Below, piece after piece: positions 57,772 through 64,000 of a stretch of 64,000 nucleotides of DNA; within the stretch, counting starts at the first letter, position 1; each line of letters starts with the position of its first letter. This stretch comes from Eleusine coracana subsp. coracana (lineage: Eukaryota; Streptophyta; Magnoliopsida; Poales; Poaceae). The position numbers were made by a program, and so were the translations under genes. Under the pieces are notes generated by a model. It had not been told where the DNA came from, ran no database searches, and was given only the letters and a program-made list of their open reading frames with translations. The stretch is from positions 35,118,240 to 35,182,239 of the forward strand of contig CM064425.1 in NCBI GenBank assembly GCA_032690845.1. Direction: 5' to 3'.

Positions 57772-59231
57772 GTTTGTAGGATCTAGGATACCGACTCAAG
57801 GGGGGTGAATAGACAATTTTTGATAATTTATAACCTGCAAAAATAAATATAGAAATAATACAAAATAATACTACCAGGAAATAAAGGCAACACCTATGTT
57901 GAGAGCTAAAGGTTTGCAAGCCTAGGTGATAAACAACATTGTGATCTCTAGGAATGTAAAAGCAAGTAAATAACCAAGAGAGGGAGACACAATTTTATCC
58001 CGTGGTCTCGGTGACTTGCCGATCACCCCTAATCCACATTGAGGTGGATTCATGCTTTTGACTTGCTTCTCTATCAAGTGTACACTTCTCCAACGAGAAA
58101 GGCTCACACAAGAGCAACTTGATCTTAAGCCAAATCAATCCCTTAAACCTCTCCAAACCTCGGTTTACTAAAGTTACCCTTTGCCGCTCCGGCAAGGCGA
58201 GTACAAGACCTCTTACAAGAACACCGGACCTCCTTCACAATCTTCTTGAAGGGCTCACGGTTTCCACGCCACCAAGTCGACTAGGAGGCAGCAACCTCCA
58301 AGAGTAACAAGCCGACATCGCTTGCTTGATGAACAACTAGTGCCACAAAGCTTGAATCACTCAAGAACACGCACTAGAATCTCACACACTTGCAATGGAT
58401 CAATGGAAGCTTGTGTAGAAGGCTCAAATAGCTCAACAATATAGCTTAGGGTGTCAAGAGAGCTAAAAAGCACGAGGGGGGGGGGGGCAGGGGATATTTA
58501 TAGGTGCAACTTCAGAAACTAGTCGTTACAGCACAGGATGCAACTGGTGGTCAGACCGCGGCTCCCTGATGGTCAGACTGCCAGCAACCCAACGACTAGG
58601 TTGACCACAAATTCAAACCATTGACTGGCTCGCGGTCAGACCGCGCAAGGCTAGCGGTCGGGCCGACCTCACCTGGCGGTCGGACTGCCACAAGCACCAG
58701 AAGAGAAAAACCTTACTGTACAAGTGCGGTCAGACCGCCAGTAGGCCACGGTCAGACCGCCAGCAGGTCGCGGTCAGACCGCCACCACAATTGACAGGAT
58801 TTTTCAAGGAAGTTTTTGTGGGGTTTTTTCCAACAATGATTTTCAAGGAATGTTGGACCTTTTTCGACAAGGATATTCAAGGGAATTTTGGAGTATTCAA
58901 AAAGATTTGCAACGAATATTTGGAGATGACTTTGATAAAGAAGTTTGGAAATGATTTCTCACAAATTGGCAACTAAATATACATCAAGCTACTAGAGCAT
59001 CGACCCCTCTTAATAGTTCGACAATTATATTAGCAACCCAGTCATTTTCTCCTCTAATCACCTTATGGTTGGTAAAATAGAAAAACCTATTTTTATACCT
59101 TTGCCTTGTGTCGCCTTCTTCATCTTCATTGAAATATGAATTTATGAATTGATCATCATTGGAATATAATAAGCCACAAGTTTTCATTAATTACCAAAAC
59201 CCTTAATCTAGGGCCTAGATACTTCAATCTC
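57772..59231 (-). repeat. 3' LTR of a minus-strand LTR element
   Basis: The right end is CCTAGATACTTCA (59231). Beyond it minus-strand CCAAAAAGGGGGAGAT is a polypurine tract. The left start, TGTAGGATCTAGG near 57772, is the best TG candidate but uncertain by some bases (TG at 57768 is possible). TATA-like ACCTATAAATATCCCC (minus) lies near 58490-58505. Upstream of it, 58530-58790, are about nine GCGGTC-GACCGC-like units. A 13-G run lies near 58473-58486. It cuts into the Copia RT. Confidence 0.75.
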
Positions 59232-61600
59232 CCCCTTTTTGGTAATTGATGACAATACAATGAAGTGAAGCATGAATGAGCCACACAAAGTGAGTTCCCC
59301 TTGAATGTTAGCATAATCATGATAAACTCAAGATAAACTCAAACCAAATATTCGAGTGCAAACCAACATTACAAGCCAAAGTTCAAATGAAAGCAAGCGA
59401 CATAGTTTGACACAACCAGAAAAAAAGATACAAATGAGAAGCAAAGAAAGATATAGCCATGAATTTGAGATCAAGGTCCAAACCTTCCATCCATCTTGCT
59501 CAAAGTCATCTTCTTGATCTTCATCTTCTCATCATCAAATCTTCACTTCATCTAATCCACTCCCCCTTTGGCATCATATTGCCAAAAAGATCACTCTTCC
59601 GCTAGTGGAGGCGGTGGAGGATAGTAGGGATAAGGCATGTACCCCGGCGGAGGAGGAGGACGAGGGAACAAGTGGTAGATATGCTACTGAAATCATTGAA
59701 CTCCTGCTGAAAAATTGTGCAGTTTGTGTTCATGGTCTAAAACTGAGTATGGAGTGTGTCAATATCAGTGTGCATCTGACCCATCTGCTGCATCATAGGC
59801 GTATGGTACTGCTGAGCATAAGAAGTGTGAAAAGCATCCATACCGGCCTGAATACCCTACTGGACTGCACTCTAAATATGAGGGAGAAAAGCCTGAAAGT
59901 CCTGAGTAGGCGGTGGAGGAGGTGCAGGAGCCCATGGCTGCCACTGGGGATTTTCTTCCTCATGTTCCTCTTCTTGTGCAACATGATCTTGTTGAGCTGG
60001 TGGAACTGGATCAGGCTGAGTGAGCACATGCTTTGTAGCAGAAAAGGGCTTATAGCTGGAATGGAGTGTCTGACAATCTCTTACCATGAACTTGGTCTTG
60101 TGAAGTATGAGAGACATAATGTAGGGAGCATAGTAGAGATTGTATTGCACACTCATGGATATTTGCTCAATATACTTCAACATGAACTTAGTCACATCAA
60201 TTCTATGACCACTCATAATGTGATGGATGAAGTTCCAAAGTTTTTCACAGATTACCTTAGAATTTCCACCTTTAGGGTACATGGTCAGCCTCATAATTTT
60301 GTTGATCACAACTAGCATGATTTTCAACCCTGTCACATGACCAAGATGGCCCTGACCTACCTGATAGTAGTCAATCCACTCATTCTCAGGAAGGTTATCT
60401 TCATCCCATATGCTATAAACCATAGAATCTTGTGGACGAGAGCGATCAATTTTGTTGGCAGCAGCAAATTCATAGAACCTTGCTGTGTATTGCCGGGTGC
60501 CAGTCATCCATATAACCGTAGTGCGATCCCAGTCAAACTCCTTAGTGGCATAGAATTGCCTAATGATATTGTCATTCTAAGCACACTTATTCCCCACAAA
60601 ATCATGAAGACCAATTGATTGAAAGAGTGGAATTAATGGATGATTGGAGTCAAATTGAGCAATATAGTTCCAATCAATCCACTTGTGAGCAAAGACAGGC
60701 TTGTCCACAAGATGTCCAAGATAAGCATCAAGTTGTACCTTAGCATGGAACTGAGGAATGGGAGAATCTGCATCCTGATCATACACAATTGTGTTTCGAG
60801 CCCTCATGTACTCATCACTTTTCCACTTCTTCTTGGCAAGGTTCCATGGGGTAGGACCAAAATCCTCATCAATGTCACTAGCATCCTCCATGTCAACAGA
60901 CTCAGAATGAGAGCCACCAGCAACAGATGATGCAATCTCAATGTCTTTTGACTGATCATAATCGAAGTCATGTCTGTCATCATCAGATTCGGAGTCATCA
61001 ACATGACGCTTTTTCTTTATTTTCTTGCCCATCATCTTCTTGGCAGCCTCCTTAGCAGCACGAGGGAAGCCGTGCAATGTATAGCAAACATGAGAACACA
61101 TGCAACATAATAATAGTTCCTCATATAGATCAATAGTTATCATTATCCTCATATAGAAACTTCAATTTGAGAGGCATGATTGCATGACAAAGGCGAACAA
61201 GATCTTTCACAAACCATTATCTCATATCCAAGCTATCCCAAAAATTTGTTTTATATCCAATCCCTAGTGCTGAGCAAATTGATATAACTTTAGGAGGTAT
61301 TGCCATTGCATATTCATGAACATCCCTTGAAGAAGGTAGCATGAGACAAACTATCCATAAAGAATTTCATACTCAACCCCTAGATGAAAGCTCAATATCC
61401 AATGGCCATATGAAATTTCTAACAATGCATTGTAATTTAGTCATGAAAAACATCCAAGAAGACTATGAAACTCAATATCAATCATCATTAGCAAGCAACT
61501 TCATCTCGTCTTCAAACCCTAGGAGAGGGAACCAAGGAGTCCATGGAGGAAGAAGAGAGAATCAACATAATACGGAGAGGACATGATGGAGGAGCCTTTA
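59232..61600 (-). mobile_element. Internal region of the 57.8-kb LTR element
   Basis: Starts with the polypurine tract at 59232 and contains one ORF (61152-59872, minus). No protease, RT or integrase was found, so it is probably non-autonomous. The 5' end is not clear. Confidence 0.6.
59872..61152 (-). pseudogene. Uncharacterised retroelement ORF with one internal stop
   Basis: 427 codons in one frame, broken once by TAG at 60577-60579. The first part is basic then acidic (KKMMGKKIKKKRHVDD, then SESVDMEDASDIDEDFG) and leads into WNLAKKKWKSDEYM and LFQSIGLHDFVGNKCA. After the stop come MTGTRQYTARFYEFA, WDEDNLPENEWIDYYQ, LWNFIHHIMSGHRIDVTKF and a Glu/Pro/Gln-rich end. It resembles the putative plant transposon proteins that accompany non-autonomous grass LTR elements, perhaps a gag-like role; this is inference. 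The start codon is uncertain. A TGG-to-TAG change would explain the stop. Confidence 0.6.
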
Positions 61601-61671
61601 GTGAGACCGAGGACGGCCTTCGGTCGGACCGGGAGCAAAGGAAACCCTCCCTTCAATGGAGGTCATGTCGA

Positions 61672-61733
<62 letters not shown>

Positions 61734-62098
61734 GAGAGAGAGAGAGAGAGAGCGAGAGAGGGGAAAAGTTCATGGTTGGAGAGTTGTGGCCGAAAGGATA
61801 TAGAGGAGGAAGGAAGTCATAGAGAAAAGGGAATAGATCCAACTCGATCGACCCCGGCGGTCTGACCGCGAGACACAGGCGGTCTGATTGCAGTGCCAGA
61901 GCGGTCTGACCGTGACTCCCTGGCGGTCGGATCGGGCATGTCCAGAGAGGTTTTTCCTGAAGCACTCCCTGGCGGTCTAACCGCGCCCACCTGGCGGTCT
62001 AACTGCGGCTGGCGGTTAGACTTGGTTCCACTGCCGGTCTGACCGTGAGCTACAATTCGTCAGATTAAGCACTGAATTTTCTAAAAATGTGTAGAGAA
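61600..62098 (-). repeat. LTR-like promoter region with GA microsatellite and palindrome array
   Basis: On the minus strand: about eight GCGGTC-GACCGC-like units (61850-62055), then CCTCTATATCC (about 61797-61807), then a (CT)n tract. The order is the same as in the 57.8-59.2 kb LTR, so it may be a diverged 5' LTR of that element or a piece of another. No boundaries found. Confidence 0.4.
61672..61761. repeat. (GA)n microsatellite
   Basis: About 90 bp of nearly pure GA. The Arg-Glu reading frames across it are artefacts. Confidence 0.95.
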
Positions 62099-62112
62099 CT
62101 TCCAATTTCCAA

Positions 62113-62438
62113 CTAAATCACTTTGAACATTCTGAATTCTTTTGCTTCTTGATTCTTCCACTTGATGCCCTTTCTTTTTTCCTTCTGAACATTCTTACGG
62201 GCCTTCCCCCACCACTCGGCAAAGCTTTCTTCATGCCGACTCGTGACGCACCTTATGAAATCCAAGGGTGCCAGAATTTTGAACCAAAATTGTCGGGCAA
62301 TAACAGAAGTAGTTAAGATGTGCTGGACGTCCTCATCCTCTTGATCGCAAAGGACGCAACTGTTAGGATGAGGGAGGCCTCTATTGGTAAGATGATCAGC
62401 GGTCCAACACTTTTTTAGTATGGCTAGCCATAGGAAGA
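62113..62438 (-). pseudogene. LINE fragment: zinc-binding domain of a non-LTR reverse transcriptase
   Basis: Minus-strand translation FLWLAILKKCWTADHL, RGLPHPNSCVLCDQEDED, VQHILTTSVIARQFWF is the zf-RVT end of plant LINE polyproteins. The CX2C and His are present, but the usual final Cys is Ser (TTSVIA). It is cut at 62438 by the LTR at 62439. Confidence 0.8.
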
Positions 62439-63539
62439 TGTTGGTCGTAATTACGCACCCACTTATATACCGCAAGAGGATGGTGTACAGTTATAGCTCT
62501 TTTTCCCTCAGAGTATTCCAAGGTTATCGAATCCACAGGGAACGAGCAGAACTAATACTATTAAAGGGTTTCTAACAGATTGCAATGGGTTGGTTGGTGT
62601 GAATGATGATGGTGAGAAAGAGGAAGGTGAATGTTATTGAAGAGGTAACAGGATGATGAAGGATTCTCTTCTTAGGATTGGTTCACTAGCATGAAATCTT
62701 ATTCTTATCAACTTGAGTGATGAGTCATATATTCTACAAGACATGGTAGTTTCGTTCACCCCGTCTGTCACTACAGAGGCTATTAGCTCCCCACTGGTTT
62801 CTTGCACTATGTAATGGGAAAAAGTGTATTGGCCGATACACTAATGAAAGGGATAGATAGATGTGCAATAAAGTTCATCACATAGATTAAATTCATCGAG
62901 AGAGTATCAACAAGCATGAGAGTTACATGACCAGATCCCCGCACCAGAGAAGAGAATATGAGACTACTCACTCATCCTTCCGCTAGACATAGCAGAGGGG
63001 TGAGAAATAGCACTGGAACGCGCACGAGCCGATCGGCGCAAGCGTTGCGCCGATCGGCGCGACCTCCCTTCTGGTGGATCTCGTCGGTGTTGACGAACCT
63101 CCGCCGCCAATACCCTGGAACCCTAGTTTTAATAACTGGTTCTCGTGATCGTCGTCTCTCCTTCGTCCCCTTGGCTCTTGATAATTATCTTCCTTTTATA
63201 CTCGACGGAATTAGGTCAACTTCCACCGACTCTAACTCATACTGGGCTGGGCCTCTGTCTTTCCTGGACCGGATCATGTTTTAGTCATCTTTTCCTCCTG
63301 CGCCGATCGGCGCATCGGTCGTGCCGATCGACGCGACTCCGCATCTGGCCCATCTTCGTTATTCTTCAACTCTTTATCCATAATTGCCCTGTTTTACACC
63401 TGTTTCCTGCGATTACATCCAAAACAGAACAACTACAAATATATGCAAATATGGGGTTAATTGTTAGTCCAAACCACCAAATTAAGACGCAAAACATCCC
63501 TTTTTGGTAGATAAAATGGGCATCTAGAAACCACCAATA
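62439..63539 (-). repeat. 3' LTR, same family as 10322-12624
   Basis: Starts TGTTGGTCG and ends CCACCAATA, where the other copy ends CCAACA. Outside, minus-strand GAGTGTGGGGGAAC is the polypurine tract. 1101 bp. TATA-like GTATAAAAGG (minus) near 63190-63200. Palindromes GCGCCGATCGGCGC near 63300-63315 and two more near 63025-63065. It cuts the LINE fragment. Confidence 0.8.
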
Positions 63540-64000
63540 GTTCCCCCACACTCAAATCATTGCTAGTCCTCGAGCAATACAAAATCAATTATGTAATAAG
63601 AATTTTCACACCATCCCTCATGCAGTCAATCTCAATCATCATTTTTACTCGTCATCCCGCCACAAAGATTTTCTCTCATCTCATTTTAACCAATCGGCAT
63701 ATCTTACTTGAACTTAATCAAATTACCACAAAACTTTTTCAAAAACAATTTTAGTTCTCCTCAACTCATCTTTTAGCATCAAACATCAAGCATTTAGTCT
63801 TCTCTAGGTCTCTCAAGTGTATTTCCTTCCCTCTCCTATCTAATCAAGGATTGTATATGGATCTTAGAGGGCTATATAACTAAATTAAACCATAAGATTA
63901 ACCATGTCAACAATGTGCTCAATCATGCCTATTAAGAAAGAATTTTCTTGGAAAGGAACTTTTAATGGAGAAGAGGAATGTAGAAGATCTAAAAAAAAAT
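63540..64000 (-). other. Internal region of the last LTR element, running off the window
   Basis: Homologous to 12625-13060. No coding motif within the visible part. Confidence 0.65.

Noticed and set aside
61543..61965. Arg-Glu and Leu-Ser repeat proteins
   Set aside because: Translation of the (GA)n microsatellite on either strand.

Overview
This is plant nuclear DNA, almost certainly from a grass. The evidence is spliced genes with GT-AG introns, a plant-type PTEN2 phosphatase, Ty3/gypsy chromoviruses, a Copia element of SIRE type, hAT, Helitron, SINE and MITE remnants, and insertions nested in insertions. I cannot name the species. There is no operon-like organisation, CRISPR array or tRNA gene. 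About 80 percent of the window is transposable-element material; only two loci look like convincing host genes.

Layout. 1-2611: AT-rich noncoding DNA that resembles an old LTR. 2614-3720: broken SIRE-type gag. 4167-9902: complete non-autonomous LTR retrotransposon on the minus strand, with a perfect 5-bp target duplication, a tRNA-Asp primer site and no coding capacity. 10322-13.9 kb: 3' LTR and internal part of a second minus-strand family, whose LTR carries a plus-strand solo LTR (11317-12434). 14.2-15.6 kb: MITE remnants and a GC-rich segment. 15603-30447: Tekay/Del-type gypsy element (minus strand, 5-bp target duplication), into whose protease-RT interval a younger chromovirus with nearly intact gag-pol (about 20.1-26.1 kb) has inserted. 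30814-34176: hAT transposon with an 8-bp target duplication.

Host island, 34.5-46.2 kb. A two-exon gene for a 47-residue protein (34881-36119, plus) faces, tail to tail, a 12-coding-exon PTEN2-like gene (37511-45027, minus). Its introns contain a 273-bp solo LTR, a 290-bp Helitron and two SINE fragments.

46289-50408: a second hAT copy in opposite orientation, interrupted by a 1.6-kb solo LTR. 50.4-54.2 kb: low-repeat DNA with an inverted repeat and a possible two-exon small gene (53295-54149). 54.5-57.77 kb: degenerate Copia element whose gag part is folded into a nearly 340-bp inverted repeat. 57.77-61.2 kb: minus-strand LTR element with one uncharacterised ORF broken by a single stop. 61.6-62.1 kb: LTR-like DNA with a GA microsatellite. 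62.1-62.44 kb: LINE fragment. 62439-64000: another 3' LTR and internal region of the 10.3-kb family, running off the window.

The most unusual pattern is that five or six different LTRs each carry short GC-rich palindromes, often in arrays, just upstream of their TATA-like box, with a different palindrome in each family. Second is the long Copia-derived hairpin at 55 kb. I found no clear new enzymatic system.
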